From assembly GCA_028706295.1 (NCBI GenBank), contig JAQWBQ010000006.1:1-64000 (forward strand): a stretch of 64,000 nucleotides of DNA. Reading direction: 5' to 3'. Of the stretch, positions 53,099 to 63,422 are shown piece by piece; positions within the stretch are counted from its first letter, which is position 1; every line of letters begins with the position of its first letter. The DNA is from Bacteroidales bacterium. Its GTDB lineage: Bacteria > Bacteroidota > Bacteroidia > Bacteroidales > FEN-979. The position numbers were made by a program, and so were the translations under genes. The notes below the pieces were generated by a model that saw only the letters and a program-made list of their open reading frames with translations, was not told where the DNA came from and made no database searches.

Positions 53099-56000
53099 TT
53101 ACGTTTGTTTTTCAGGAATGGTAATAATGAATTCGGTAAACGCACCCTCCTGTGATTTAACTTCCAATTTCCCTTTGTGAACCTGGTTTACTATGTCAAA
53201 ACTCATTGATAATCCCAATCCGGTACCTTTTCCTGTAGGCTTGGTCGTGAAGAAGGGATTGAAGATTTTTTCCATCACGGCAGGAGGAATCCCGGTTCCG
53301 TTGTCTCTGATCGTTATTTCAATTTTATCCTTGATCCTGCGGGTGCTGATTATAACCTCGGGGGCATAACCCGGTACCTGTTTTTTCGATTTTTCATCAA
53401 CGGCATAACAGGCATTGTTGACAATGTTGAGAATGACCCTGCTAAGGTCCTGAGGAATGATATAAACTTTGCCGACTTCCGGATCAAGCTGTGTCCTGAT
53501 GGCGGTATTGAAACTTTTATCCTTTGCCCTCATTCCATGGTAGGCAAGGTTTGCATATTCCGCAACCATATTGTTGATATCAACCTGTTCAAATTCTCCG
53601 GTTTTACCCCTCGAATGCTGAAGCATCCCCTTGACGATGCTTTCGGCACGCTTGCCATGTTCGTTGATTTTCTTTACGTTGCCTTTAATCATCCCGATAA
53701 TCTCTTCAGCATCGGCATATTTGTCGGGTGAAAGGATATCCTTGATCCCGTTGACGAATTCAAGAAGTTCATCCGAAAGTTCTGCCGAAAGTGCAGAAAA
53801 GTTGTTGACAAAGTTTAAAGGATTCTGGATCTCATGAGCGATCCCGGCAGTCAACTGCCCCAGTGAAGCCAGTTTTTCCGATTGAACCAGCTGATCCTGG
53901 GTGTCTTTAAGATTTTGGAGGGTCTGTTGCAGATCAGCCATGATCCTTGTACGGATAAATGCTGAAACGATGTGCTCTTTCGAGTTTTTAATGAAACTGA
54001 TGTCCTTCGGTTCAAAGGCCTGCTCGCGCGACAGATTTGCAAATAACAGAAAAGCTTCGACACGGTTTTCCACCCTGATAACCATGACAAGCAATGATTT
54101 CGGTGTTTTCAGTTCTTTAAGAACGTCAGATTCATCATAGCCTGAAAAGTCAGTTTTAATGAAAATATCCTCGAAAACCTCTTCTGTGTTTTTCAGGTAC
54201 CTGTTTTCAGCCTGGGCAAAAGTCAACGTGGTCGATGCAAGTTCCTGCAATTCATAACCGATACTTGCCGTGAATTTGTATGCATTGATGTTTTTGTCGA
54301 AAACAAGTGCGGATGAAGTATCGATCGACCTTATGACCCTCATTTTTTCCAACAGCGACTGAATCAGGTTCTCGAAGTTGATTTCGGCATTGATCGACTT
54401 AACAGCAGTGTTGATCTTTTCCAGTTCATCGTTTTTATTGGCAAGTTCCTGCGACTGGCTGATGATCTCTTCTTTCTGCTGAACGACTTCAGCAGTGCGG
54501 TCGGCGATTCTTTGTTCCAGAACTCTTTTTTCCCTTAAAAGTTGCCGGTTCCGGATGATGACGATCAGGTAGATGATGAATGATGCAACAAGAATGTACA
54601 TGATGAATGCCCATACCGTACCGAACCATGGCTTCAGGATCCTGAACGCAATGGTTGTTTCAGGTGTGATATTGCCATACACGTTTTTTGCCCTGACATG
54701 AAAGATGTAATTGCCTCCGGCTAAGTTTGTATATTCCTTGTGCGATTGAGTTCCCCAATCGGACCACGTTTCGTCGAACCCCTCGAGAAAATACTGGTAA
54801 AGGTTTTCACCCCTGGGAGAATAGAAGGGAAGGCTGAATTCAAACCGGAGTGAATTATAGCGGTATTTTATTTCAATTTTGCTTTTCAGGGTTTTTACCT
54901 GGTTCATCAGGCTGCCTGCAAATATTGTAGAATCGGCCTGTATGGCAATTTTCCGAAGGAGCGTTGCTTCAGGGACCATGTAATCATTCGTGACTACAGG
55001 ATTATACCTGATCAGTCCGTCGGGTCCCCCCAGCCAGGTCACACCGTTGTCTTCGGGGTATACTGCCCAGATCACATAGTCGGTGATCGGCAGAAATGGT
55101 TTTTCAAGTGGCTGATATTGGTTTTTATTCCTGACCAGGAGCCGGATATTGGTTTCTTCTCCATCGTTGACCCACAAGTTGCCCTGGGGTGTGGGTATGA
55201 GGATCGAGAACCACTGGTCATCGGCAGGATCAGTGCTTTTATACAGGCTTATCGAGTCGAAAGTTTTAGTTTTTTCGTTGAAGATATAGACACCCTTTCG
55301 CGTTGCAACCGACATATGGTCATTGATCCTGTTGAGCGATAACCCCACATCCTCAGGCAAACCGTCTTCATGATCATAGAAAACAGGAGCTTTGTCGCCG
55401 GGCGTATACTTAAGGATGCCCCGGGATAATGTCGATCCCCAGATATTTCCATAGCCGTCGACCTGAAGGTCGTTGATCTCTTCTTCAGGCCCCTCGAATC
55501 TTTCACAGGTCCACCTTCCTCCGGCATTCTTTAACCTGAAAAATCCTTTCATTTCACCAATGTAGAATGTAGCAGGATCAACCGTCGAACTGGCAATTGA
55601 AAGTGCGAATCCTTCCTGAATAAGTCTGGCTTTTTTATTCTCAACCGAGAAAATACCCTGCGAAGTCGCTGCAAGGAGGCAGTTTTCGTAAGGAACCACG
55701 CACCAGCATGCGGTTATGATTTCATTAACGGGGGAGAAGGTAAATTTTTGTTCGTCATAATAGAATAAACCCTGGTAGGTCGAGACATACAGGGTGTTTT
55801 TAAACCGGATCACATGATTGACTGCACCGTTAAGTCCTGATTTTTCATCAAAGAATGTAAGTTGGGAAGGTATCTGGATCATAGCGATCCCGTTATTCAA
55901 AGCGGCCCATATGATATTGCTGCTTGATGCATAGAGTGCCTGGATTGAATTGTCGCGGAGGCCGGCCCTTTTATCAATCAACTGCAGAATATCACCCTTC

Positions 56001-56833
56001 TGGTCAAGAATCAGGATTCCGTGGGTGGAGGTGCCCAGGGCAAACGTACCATCATTCAGCCTGATGCCGCAGGTTATCAGGCTTTGCTGCAACCGTGAAG
56101 AGCTTGCGGTCCTGAATTCTGTCAACTGATCATGCTGTAAAAGGAAAAGACCCTGTGTTCCTGTTACCACGAGCACGGCATCGTTTGAGTAGGGCATGAT
56201 CGCCTTGATTTCAATTGCACCTGAAAGTCTGTTTCCTCCTTCAAATTTTTTGATCGTTCCGCCGACAAGCGCAACCAAACCCTCTTCTTTAAGTTGAAGG
56301 TAAAGGGTACCGGAGCAATAGAATCCCCCCATGATTTCCAGCGGAGCAACCCATGAGTCAATATTCCCGTCTTTTTTGACAGTAAAGACGGTGTTTTGTG
56401 AAATAAAACGAACTCCTTCACGGGTGGCAAAAAGTTGTTTGACATCAGAAAATGGCTTAAGAACATTTTTTGAACCGGTCTTCAGGTTGCAAAAGTGAAA
56501 TGCGCCGTATTCATCCGGCTTCAGGAAACCGATCTCTCCTCTGGCACCGGCATAAATGGTTCCTGACGAATCGATGGCCAGCGCTGAAACTTTAGTTGTG
56601 TTTGTGGTTGGAATCAGGCGCCAGCTCTCCCCGTCAAATTGCAGAATACCTGCAAAATTTCCGAAATAGAGCATGTCCTGGCGATCACTGACAATTGCAA
56701 AATTCTGTGCATGTGCCCGGTATTCCGATGGAACATAGTTCTTCAGGAAAGGAAATCCCTGTTCGTGGCTTGTCTGCGAAATGAGATACACAGGCAGGAG
56801 CATCAGAAAGAGGGTTGTGACCAATTTATTCAT
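53099..56833 (-). CDS. Two-component-propeller sensor histidine kinase
   Basis: A 1244-residue membrane kinase. After a signal (MNKLVTTLFLMLLPVYLISQ), about 620 residues form two-component-regulator propeller repeats (ILQFDGESWRLI, GLPEDVGLSLNRI), then a Y_Y_Y domain (YRYNSLRFEFSLPFYSPRGENLYQYFLEGFDETWSDWG), one membrane helix (about 765-785), a coiled coil, a GAF-like domain (about 835-960), and the kinase core: AGIAHEIQNPLNF (phospho-acceptor His1000), NIVNNACYAVDEK (N box), DNGTGIPP and GKGTGLGLS (G boxes). There is no receiver or AraC domain, so it is not a one-chain hybrid regulator; its response regulator must be elsewhere. Confidence 0.92.
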   Translation of the reverse strand: MNKLVTTLFLMLLPVYLISQTSHEQGFPFLKNYVPSEYRAHAQNFAIVSDRQDMLYFGNFAGILQFDGESWRLIPTTNTTKVSALAIDSSGTIYAGARGEIGFLKPDEYGAFHFCNLKTGSKNVLKPFSDVKQLFATREGVRFISQNTVFTVKKDGNIDSWVAPLEIMGGFYCSGTLYLQLKEEGLVALVGGTIKKFEGGNRLSGAIEIKAIMPYSNDAVLVVTGTQGLFLLQHDQLTEFRTASSSRLQQSLITCGIRLNDGTFALGTSTHGILILDQKGDILQLIDKRAGLRDNSIQALYASSSNIIWAALNNGIAMIQIPSQLTFFDEKSGLNGAVNHVIRFKNTLYVSTYQGLFYYDEQKFTFSPVNEIITACWCVVPYENCLLAATSQGIFSVENKKARLIQEGFALSIASSTVDPATFYIGEMKGFFRLKNAGGRWTCERFEGPEEEINDLQVDGYGNIWGSTLSRGILKYTPGDKAPVFYDHEDGLPEDVGLSLNRINDHMSVATRKGVYIFNEKTKTFDSISLYKSTDPADDQWFSILIPTPQGNLWVNDGEETNIRLLVRNKNQYQPLEKPFLPITDYVIWAVYPEDNGVTWLGGPDGLIRYNPVVTNDYMVPEATLLRKIAIQADSTIFAGSLMNQVKTLKSKIEIKYRYNSLRFEFSLPFYSPRGENLYQYFLEGFDETWSDWGTQSHKEYTNLAGGNYIFHVRAKNVYGNITPETTIAFRILKPWFGTVWAFIMYILVASFIIYLIVIIRNRQLLREKRVLEQRIADRTAEVVQQKEEIISQSQELANKNDELEKINTAVKSINAEINFENLIQSLLEKMRVIRSIDTSSALVFDKNINAYKFTASIGYELQELASTTLTFAQAENRYLKNTEEVFEDIFIKTDFSGYDESDVLKELKTPKSLLVMVIRVENRVEAFLLFANLSREQAFEPKDISFIKNSKEHIVSAFIRTRIMADLQQTLQNLKDTQDQLVQSEKLASLGQLTAGIAHEIQNPLNFVNNFSALSAELSDELLEFVNGIKDILSPDKYADAEEIIGMIKGNVKKINEHGKRAESIVKGMLQHSRGKTGEFEQVDINNMVAEYANLAYHGMRAKDKSFNTAIRTQLDPEVGKVYIIPQDLSRVILNIVNNACYAVDEKSKKQVPGYAPEVIISTRRIKDKIEITIRDNGTGIPPAVMEKIFNPFFTTKPTGKGTGLGLSMSFDIVNQVHKGKLEVKSQEGAFTEFIITIPEKQT

Positions 56834-56839
56834 AGGCCT

Positions 56840-59800
56840 TCAATTAGCAATGGTTATATTGAGGTACCTGAAAAACTTTTCTGTGAATTCCGGAGCGTCT
56901 TTCAGGAAATCGTCAAACGATGAAGTCGGGATGGTCCAGGTTGCTCCATCATGATCCGTAAAACAAATTTCCTGGAATTTATTGTCGTAACCGGTGATTG
57001 TCGATTTTTGCTGCAGGATCCCGGGATGCCTCATCAGGAACTGAATAATTGCCTGGTCAGGAAGCGCACTGAACAGTTCATGACCTTTCATAAATAACAC
57101 TTTCTCAAACAGCAGTAAAACGTTGTCCTTCTCTCTTCTCTTGATTTTCTCAGCGAGTTCGGGTATAACTGATTCCCATTTCTTCTCAAACCGGACCATG
57201 GTATCTAAATAGTAATTCCGGTTAAGATTGAACAGCATCCAGGCCGAAACCTCACTGAGCAGCGGATCAGGATGCACCAGGTTTGCCGCAAGGATGTTTT
57301 CAGCTTTCCCTGCAGGCAGATCCGTCATCTTGCCCAGTAAAGAAATGGCAAACACTTTTGTCATCCGGTTCGATTTGGCATACCCTTTATTGAGGATATC
57401 GATCAACCGCTCTGATGAAGAAAGGGTTTCCTGAGGGAACCGGACCTGCATCCGTGATAACCGTTCGTGCACTGAAAGGTCTTCGAAAACCGGAAAGAAC
57501 AACTCTTTGATTTCATCGGAAATGATCATATCGCTGATCTCAAGGGCATAAACCTTAGCGGTGGCGTCTTTGCTTTCGATATGTTCCCTGATGTGGCTGA
57601 TCGTTTTTGAATCATAGATCAGTGATAAAAGCAGGAAGACCTGTTCTTTCTTTTCATCGAGCTCAGCCAGGAGCGAAACCTGGAGGTTGCTGCAATCCGC
57701 TACGCCCGCCATATCATTCAATGAGGCCAGGATCCAGGCAATATATTCAACGGTTTCTTCGATACATTCCTGGATCAGTTGTATTTCGGAAGGAATGGCG
57801 TGGTAGTTCAGATTGCTCAATGAGAAAAGTACCCCGTAACGGATATCCCGGTCAGGATGATTCATCTTCCGGCGAAGCAGCTTTATGGTTTTCTGGACCG
57901 GGATCGATTCATAAATACTGATAATCTCCAGTTGCACGGCATGATCGCTGGTCATCTTGTTGAAATGCCTGTCAAGTTCTGATAAAATGGGTTCTCCGAT
58001 GCTCCTGATAGCGATACTGGCGGCTCTTGCGCATTCCGGAACCGAAAGATTTTCAATTATCGCAGGCCACAGTTCAATACGCCTGATTTTTCCTGCTGAG
58101 ATGATTGCTGCATTCCTGATCTTAAGATCAGGATCTTTTATGAGATTCAGCAGGAGTTTGAATGCATTGAAACGGGCGGATGTGCCAAGCATCCTCGCGG
58201 CTCTCAGGCGGTTAACCGGATCGTGTGACCTTGCCATCTCAGTCAGCGTTTCAAAAGTGTCATTTTCAGCCCGGGTCAGTTCTTCGGTTGTCGTCTCAAT
58301 TAGCTTCCGGATTTCGGGATCAGGGATCGAACTGATTCCCTTACCTTTCAAGAATGGTAATGCACTGGTCACTTCCCTGTCAACAAGCGTTTTGAGGAAT
58401 TTCTTCTGTAATACAGGCGGGGCCGCAACGAATGCGGTCTCGATCGCTTTCTCAGCAAGGACAGGCTCGGCCGTTTCCAGAATCTGAAAGACGTTTTCGA
58501 ATTTAACAGCGCCGGCGCCCAGGTATATCTGGCCTATAATATCGGTCATCTTTGCTTTTTCATGATCCGATTTGGTTTTCAACTCGCTTAACTTCGTCTT
58601 CAGCATGTTCCGGTATTCTTCATACATTTTAAAGGCCGCCCAGATCCATCCTCCAAGCACAATACAGAAAATCCAGTTAAATGAAACAAGGCTGAATGAT
58701 GGAAAGCTGGAGAGCAGAAGGATGACAGCGCCGGTGGCAAGAGTTCCAAGCGCCTTGGGAATTCCTTCGATTTGATTTTGGAACGTAAGCCTCAATTCGG
58801 TCGGTACAGGTTGGTAGAGCAACTGGAATGCCGGCTCATAAACGGCACCGCGAACCGATTTTTCGAAAAGCCGGGCAAGGGCAATAAAGGTAAAAAACAA
58901 CCCAACCGTGCCGTAAATCGTTCCAAAAACGGCAGCCATGAAAATGCTGACGAGCAGGATCAGCGGCAAAGAAATCAGACTTGGCTTCAGTCCGTATTTA
59001 TTTAGGAACCTCCCGGATACGAATTTCAGTGATAACTCAATCACGGCGACGAATCCCAGGAAAAGACCCAGAAACCTTGCAAAAGCTTCGGGGTTATTGG
59101 GAAATTCCTTTTTGGTCTGGGCCAGGAAGAGGAAGTCGACGAAAAGGTAACCGAAAATAGGCAAAAGTGCCATAAGCGAGATAAAAACAAAATAGGGCTT
59201 CCTGATCAGGTTCAGATAATTCCATTCTTTGGTGACTGTTTTTTTAACAACAGCTTTCTGAGCGGATGATGCCAGAAGTTGTTCCCTGAATACCTTCAGG
59301 ATGAGGATAACCAGCATCAGGCAGATAAAAAGTGCAGCGGAAGCCACGAAGAGCAGGTCGGGAGCGGTCAGGAACTGAAGTATGAGGGGCACTGAAAAAT
59401 ATCCGATGATCACCGAAACCACTTCACCGATCCCGATAATCCCGAAGATCCTCTTTCCCTGCCGGATGTTGAACAGTTTCCCGGCAACACCCCAAAAATT
59501 AACCAGGAGAATATACACCACGATCCTGACCCAGGTATACATCATGAATATCAGCCATGATGAACCTTTAAAGGACCATACCCCGATACTGACGGCCAGT
59601 ACCGTTATAAAGATGAAGATAAACTTGATCAGTATCTGATATGAAAACGACAGCTTTTTGTCGATCCTTGAAAAACTCCACCAGGCGAGATAGATCAAAA
59701 CGCCCGAAGCCATAAATGAAACCGGGATCATCGATCGCTGGAAATGTTTCAGGAAAATGGCGTTGGAGGCAGTAAAATAAAAGGTCAGGGTCATGCCGGT

Positions 59801-59890
59801 AAAGAAAGAGAAACACATGAGCAGAAAGACCGGTTTGGCTTCCTCCCGGCGAATGTTCATCAGTTTTAATATCCAGGGTTCCTTATTCAT
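56840..59890 (-). CDS. NTT/MFS-like transporter fused to HEAT repeats and a cNMP-type domain
   Basis: A 1016-residue membrane protein. Residues 1-430 form about 11-12 helices with the pattern of Npt1/ATP-ADP translocase relatives (TFYFTASNAIFLKHF; VNFWGVAGKLFNIRQGKRIFGIIGIGEVVSVIIGYF). Residues about 520-880 are HEAT-like helical repeats (DPVNRLRAARMLGTSARFNAFKLLLNLIKDPDLKIRNAAIISAGKI). The last ~110 residues (FEKVLFMKGHELFSALPDQAIIQFL...) resemble a degenerate cyclic-nucleotide-binding domain. Whether it transports nucleotides or acts as a sensor scaffold is unknown. It lies 11 bases after a formyltransferase and 6 before the kinase gene. Confidence 0.78.
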   Translation of the reverse strand: MNKEPWILKLMNIRREEAKPVFLLMCFSFFTGMTLTFYFTASNAIFLKHFQRSMIPVSFMASGVLIYLAWWSFSRIDKKLSFSYQILIKFIFIFITVLAVSIGVWSFKGSSWLIFMMYTWVRIVVYILLVNFWGVAGKLFNIRQGKRIFGIIGIGEVVSVIIGYFSVPLILQFLTAPDLLFVASAALFICLMLVILILKVFREQLLASSAQKAVVKKTVTKEWNYLNLIRKPYFVFISLMALLPIFGYLFVDFLFLAQTKKEFPNNPEAFARFLGLFLGFVAVIELSLKFVSGRFLNKYGLKPSLISLPLILLVSIFMAAVFGTIYGTVGLFFTFIALARLFEKSVRGAVYEPAFQLLYQPVPTELRLTFQNQIEGIPKALGTLATGAVILLLSSFPSFSLVSFNWIFCIVLGGWIWAAFKMYEEYRNMLKTKLSELKTKSDHEKAKMTDIIGQIYLGAGAVKFENVFQILETAEPVLAEKAIETAFVAAPPVLQKKFLKTLVDREVTSALPFLKGKGISSIPDPEIRKLIETTTEELTRAENDTFETLTEMARSHDPVNRLRAARMLGTSARFNAFKLLLNLIKDPDLKIRNAAIISAGKIRRIELWPAIIENLSVPECARAASIAIRSIGEPILSELDRHFNKMTSDHAVQLEIISIYESIPVQKTIKLLRRKMNHPDRDIRYGVLFSLSNLNYHAIPSEIQLIQECIEETVEYIAWILASLNDMAGVADCSNLQVSLLAELDEKKEQVFLLLSLIYDSKTISHIREHIESKDATAKVYALEISDMIISDEIKELFFPVFEDLSVHERLSRMQVRFPQETLSSSERLIDILNKGYAKSNRMTKVFAISLLGKMTDLPAGKAENILAANLVHPDPLLSEVSAWMLFNLNRNYYLDTMVRFEKKWESVIPELAEKIKRREKDNVLLLFEKVLFMKGHELFSALPDQAIIQFLMRHPGILQQKSTITGYDNKFQEICFTDHDGATWTIPTSSFDDFLKDAPEFTEKFFRYLNITIAN

Positions 59891-59901
59891 GCAGGCAATG
59901 A

Positions 59902-60780
59902 TTAACTGATCAGCGGATGCAGGGGAATTTCATATTTTTCATTAAAGTCGTTGACCGCAGGCTGTGCAAGGATCCTCTTCACCGATTCAGGCATGATTTT
60001 CCCGAAATCGATCGGATTGATCAAGCCGCGCTGTTCCATCCCTTTCCTCCGGATAATGGCTTGGATCAGTTCAACTCCCATCCAGCCTCCGACACTGGTA
60101 ATTTTATTAAGCAGGGTCACAAGACTTTCAGGATAACTGCCGTCACGAAGGCAAATATTTACTGCCGGCGATACCCCGATGATCGGACCCATGTCGATGA
60201 TTTCCGTTACACCATGAATGACCATCGGTGAGCTTGTCATCTGGTTCCTGATTGTCTCGTGAAAAGGTTGCGTTCCTGCACCAATCTTTTTCGGCAGATT
60301 GGAGGGGTGAAAGTTATAAGAACCTATCCCAGGGGATGTAAAGAGAAACGAGTCAAGCCATTGTCCGAAACAATTCATGATCAGGACATCAGGATTCCAT
60401 TTACGGTAGAGGTTCCTGAAATAATCGGTTTTCACTGCTCCGGTATAACACGGAATTCCGATTTTCATACTTTCATCAATCACACGCTGCATGATCGTCT
60501 GGTGCTTGTCCGCATCAAACAGGCTCCAGATCCGTTTTTTTATAGAGATCTTTGCTTTCGGATCAACAGGGTCATCAGTGGCAACTCCAACGATATTCAG
60601 CTTATCCGGGAAAAGAGATTCGAAACGGCCAAGGTCTTTCAACGTCAGGTTTCCTGAATCATAACTTACAAACAGCACAACCCGTAAACCCGATTTCTTC
60701 TCTTTTTTCGGATTTATGGGGATATAGAGCGCACCCCATTCTGATTCATTATTTTTGATTATTCGATAGTTTTCGGGCAT
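59902..60780 (-). CDS. Formyltransferase-fold protein (Fmt/ArnA-N-like)
   Basis: A 292-residue cytoplasmic protein. The core matches 10-formyl-tetrahydrofolate-dependent formyltransferases: DVLIMNCFGQWLDSFLF, NFHPSNLPKKIGAGTQPFHETI (catalytic Asn-His) and GVTEIIDMGPII (catalytic Asp). It is not the standard methionyl-tRNA formyltransferase: the N-terminal segment (KNNESEWGALYIPINPKKEKKSGLRVVLFVSYDSG) is unusual and no C-terminal tRNA-binding domain is seen. In other systems such enzymes formylate amino sugars or peptidyl amines. The substrate here is open. It is placed between a TonB-dependent receptor and the NTT-like protein. Confidence 0.85.
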   Translation of the reverse strand: MPENYRIIKNNESEWGALYIPINPKKEKKSGLRVVLFVSYDSGNLTLKDLGRFESLFPDKLNIVGVATDDPVDPKAKISIKKRIWSLFDADKHQTIMQRVIDESMKIGIPCYTGAVKTDYFRNLYRKWNPDVLIMNCFGQWLDSFLFTSPGIGSYNFHPSNLPKKIGAGTQPFHETIRNQMTSSPMVIHGVTEIIDMGPIIGVSPAVNICLRDGSYPESLVTLLNKITSVGGWMGVELIQAIIRRKGMEQRGLINPIDFGKIMPESVKRILAQPAVNDFNEKYEIPLHPLIS

Positions 60781-60794
60781 GACAGATTAAAAAT

Positions 60795-63395
60795 CTAAAA
60801 ATTATAACTCAGGTTGAGGAGAAAATGCCTGCCGCGCTGAAGGATCTCAGTCGGGCTGTTAATGCCATCTGCAGCCTTGGTCCCCGGATCAAAATAACGG
60901 GTGTTTAAAATATTGTTGCAAACAAGCTGAAGCGAAAGTCCGGGTACAATCTTTTTGTTCGAATAGGTGATTGCTCCGTTCAGAATGGCCGTACTTGGAA
61001 AGGTATCAAAGTTCGCAGGTACGGTAGTTCCTTCACCCGTTACCCTGTTGCCCACGAAATTCAATCTGAGGTCGATATTGAGCTGGTCGAAAAAGAGTTT
61101 ATCGGCACCAACGTTGAACTGGAACGAGGAGATATCGCCGACACGGTTATCTACTTCACCGGCTTCTGAAAACGTCTGCCTGGGATCACAATAGGTGAAG
61201 TTGAAATAGGCATTGAATGTTTCATATTGATAATAGGCATTCCCCTGGATCCCGGTGATGGTGAACCGGCCGATATTGTCATTTTTGACTTTTCCCGGAC
61301 TATCCTCAACGCTGACAGTTCCAACGACGTTATCGATATAATCGCGATAGATCGCAATATCCGCGTGAAATGCTTTGTTCAGCCTGAAGCCTGCACTGAC
61401 TTCGATGTTCTGTATGTTCTCAGTTTTCAGGGTTGGATTTGGGATCCTGTTGCCGACTGCCGAGTACTTGGTCCAGTTCGACACATTCATAATACCACGG
61501 GAGTAGATCGCTTTCAGGGTGAATTTTCCGGGGGAGTAAACCACCGCCAGACGCGGGCTTAATGCGCTGCCGAACCCATCGTTGTTTCTTACAACATTAT
61601 AATCATAGCGCAGCCCGAATGTGATTTTCATGTTCCGGATCACCTGCCAGGTTCCCTGACTGTAAACCCCTACATCCCAGATGTTGAATTCATTTCCCCC
61701 TTTGGGTGAAGGGTTGATCACAGCCGAATCCTGCGGCGTCGTGGTCAGGCTTGTGTAATATGCGCCCTGCAACGTGCTGTTACGCACCTCGAGTCCGGAG
61801 ATGATGTCCAACCGGGAAACAGGGCGGTAGATCACCTTTAATTCGTTCCGGAGCTGTTTCGACATTTCAAATAAGTAAAGGGTCGTCCACAGCGGGGGTG
61901 TATCATTGACCAGATCAGTTAGCTTTTTATTTCCGCGGGCATAATTGGATACCGATACCAGGGCGGTCGATTCGGTTACCGCATGGATGCGGTATGTGGT
62001 CAGGTTTGAAATGAAAAGTTTTTCATTCACCTGGTTTTCATACTTCACGAAGAAACATGACAGCTGAGGTCTCCAGTTGGATTTATTATCGGAACCAGCA
62101 ACATAGGTGTCGGTATACTGTGTAAGGCCGCCACGGCTGTATTTCCAGCTCTGAAACCCGACGCTGAAATTTCCGATATTGATTTTGGCATTGATAAGCC
62201 AGCTGTTGGTCTGATTGCTGAAGCCGATCTTATGGTCGTTTACGACCTGGTCGTACCCTGATTTATCAAGATTTCTGGCAGTTTCTGCTCCGAGGTTTGT
62301 AAGGGTGAGCTGGCTCGAGTCGGATGATAAGGTATAATAGGAATGCGTGAAAGGCAGGCTATTCTTGATCAGGTACTCCTTGGCGCCTGAATTGATATTA
62401 AGCAGCTTGTAATAATCCACCCCGTCATAAACCGCAGGATCGTAGTCAAAGTACGACTGGCTGGTAAGATCCGCTTCATCCGAATGATAAAGTCGGCCGG
62501 TAACGGTAAAAGACACATTCCTTTTTTTACCGGAAACACTTAAATCAAGGGTTTGTGTGTTATAGGTTCCATATTTCAGGGAACCGCTGATCCCGATGCT
62601 TTTTCCTGCCCCGATGGCATCGGTAGTGTTCCGGCTGATAACGTTGATGACCCCTGCAAAGGCATTCGGCCCGTACATGGTTGATGCTGGACCGTAAATG
62701 ATTTCAACACGCTCGATGTTTGAAAGCGGGTATTGCCGGTCGATATATGCCCAGTTTGTCCAGAGGTCGTTTTCTTCGATGCCATCGATCAGAAGCAGGG
62801 TTTTCTCGGTATTGTTCTGCCTGAATCCCCGCTGATAGATGTTGGCATATTCCGGCCCGTAAAACATCGAAAGATCAAAACCGGGAACATCTTTCAGCAG
62901 TTCCACGAGATCGTTGTATCCCCTTTTAATAATGTCATCCCGTGTGATCACTGCAATCGTTGCCGGAGTTTCATAGACATTTTCAGCTTTTTTAGAAACA
63001 GATGTTACGGTCAGGATATTCCCGGATGTTTTGAGCAGGCTTACCATATTGATAAATGATGGCGGATCAAAAAGGTTGGCTTCATAAACAGGGTTAATCT
63101 GCAGCAGCGCGCTGACTTCGTAATTGGCCTGTTCCGTCGAATCCATTGCCAGGTAAGACATTGCTATCAACCGGTGCGCTTCGATTTTTTGTTTTTCGTT
63201 AAATCCCTTGTTTATACACTGCTTAAGCCGGGTAGTAACCTCCACGAACTTACCAAGCTCATAGGCTTTCCGGGCATCATTCAATGTTACATCATCGCAA
63301 TTCTGAGCAGAGATCCGGTGGGGTAACATGATCCCTCCCATAATGAACAAGGCAATCAGAAGTGCTGCCACACGGTTGGTTTTACTGGAGATCAT
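60795..63395 (-). CDS. TonB-dependent receptor with N-terminal TPR-like extension
   Basis: An 866-residue outer-membrane receptor. After the signal peptide (to about residue 31) there are about 90 residues of helical, TPR-like sequence (NDARKAYELGKFVEVTTRLKQCINKGFNEKQKIEAHRLIAMSYLAMDSTEQANYEVSALLQINP) in place of the usual carboxypeptidase-like extension. The plug (ETPATIAVITRDDIIKRGYNDLVELLKDVPGFDLSMFYGPEYANIYQRGFRQNNTEKTLLLIDG) and barrel follow, ending HFLLNLSYNF. This is closer to CirA/vitamin-B12-receptor-like architecture than to SusC. It leads the operon with formyltransferase, transporter and kinase. Confidence 0.9.
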   Translation of the reverse strand: MISSKTNRVAALLIALFIMGGIMLPHRISAQNCDDVTLNDARKAYELGKFVEVTTRLKQCINKGFNEKQKIEAHRLIAMSYLAMDSTEQANYEVSALLQINPVYEANLFDPPSFINMVSLLKTSGNILTVTSVSKKAENVYETPATIAVITRDDIIKRGYNDLVELLKDVPGFDLSMFYGPEYANIYQRGFRQNNTEKTLLLIDGIEENDLWTNWAYIDRQYPLSNIERVEIIYGPASTMYGPNAFAGVINVISRNTTDAIGAGKSIGISGSLKYGTYNTQTLDLSVSGKKRNVSFTVTGRLYHSDEADLTSQSYFDYDPAVYDGVDYYKLLNINSGAKEYLIKNSLPFTHSYYTLSSDSSQLTLTNLGAETARNLDKSGYDQVVNDHKIGFSNQTNSWLINAKINIGNFSVGFQSWKYSRGGLTQYTDTYVAGSDNKSNWRPQLSCFFVKYENQVNEKLFISNLTTYRIHAVTESTALVSVSNYARGNKKLTDLVNDTPPLWTTLYLFEMSKQLRNELKVIYRPVSRLDIISGLEVRNSTLQGAYYTSLTTTPQDSAVINPSPKGGNEFNIWDVGVYSQGTWQVIRNMKITFGLRYDYNVVRNNDGFGSALSPRLAVVYSPGKFTLKAIYSRGIMNVSNWTKYSAVGNRIPNPTLKTENIQNIEVSAGFRLNKAFHADIAIYRDYIDNVVGTVSVEDSPGKVKNDNIGRFTITGIQGNAYYQYETFNAYFNFTYCDPRQTFSEAGEVDNRVGDISSFQFNVGADKLFFDQLNIDLRLNFVGNRVTGEGTTVPANFDTFPSTAILNGAITYSNKKIVPGLSLQLVCNNILNTRYFDPGTKAADGINSPTEILQRGRHFLLNLSYNF

Positions 63396-63422
63396 ATGCT
63401 GTCGTTTATCATTTTACATTTT

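Noticed and set aside
53099-56833. Hybrid two-component system
   Set aside because: The chain ends directly after the ATPase domain; there is no receiver or AraC domain as in true hybrids with this sensor layout.
53099-63395. Polysaccharide utilisation locus around the TonB receptor and propeller kinase
   Set aside because: No SusD, glycoside hydrolase or lyase gene is present, and the receptor lacks the carboxypeptidase-like extension of SusC.
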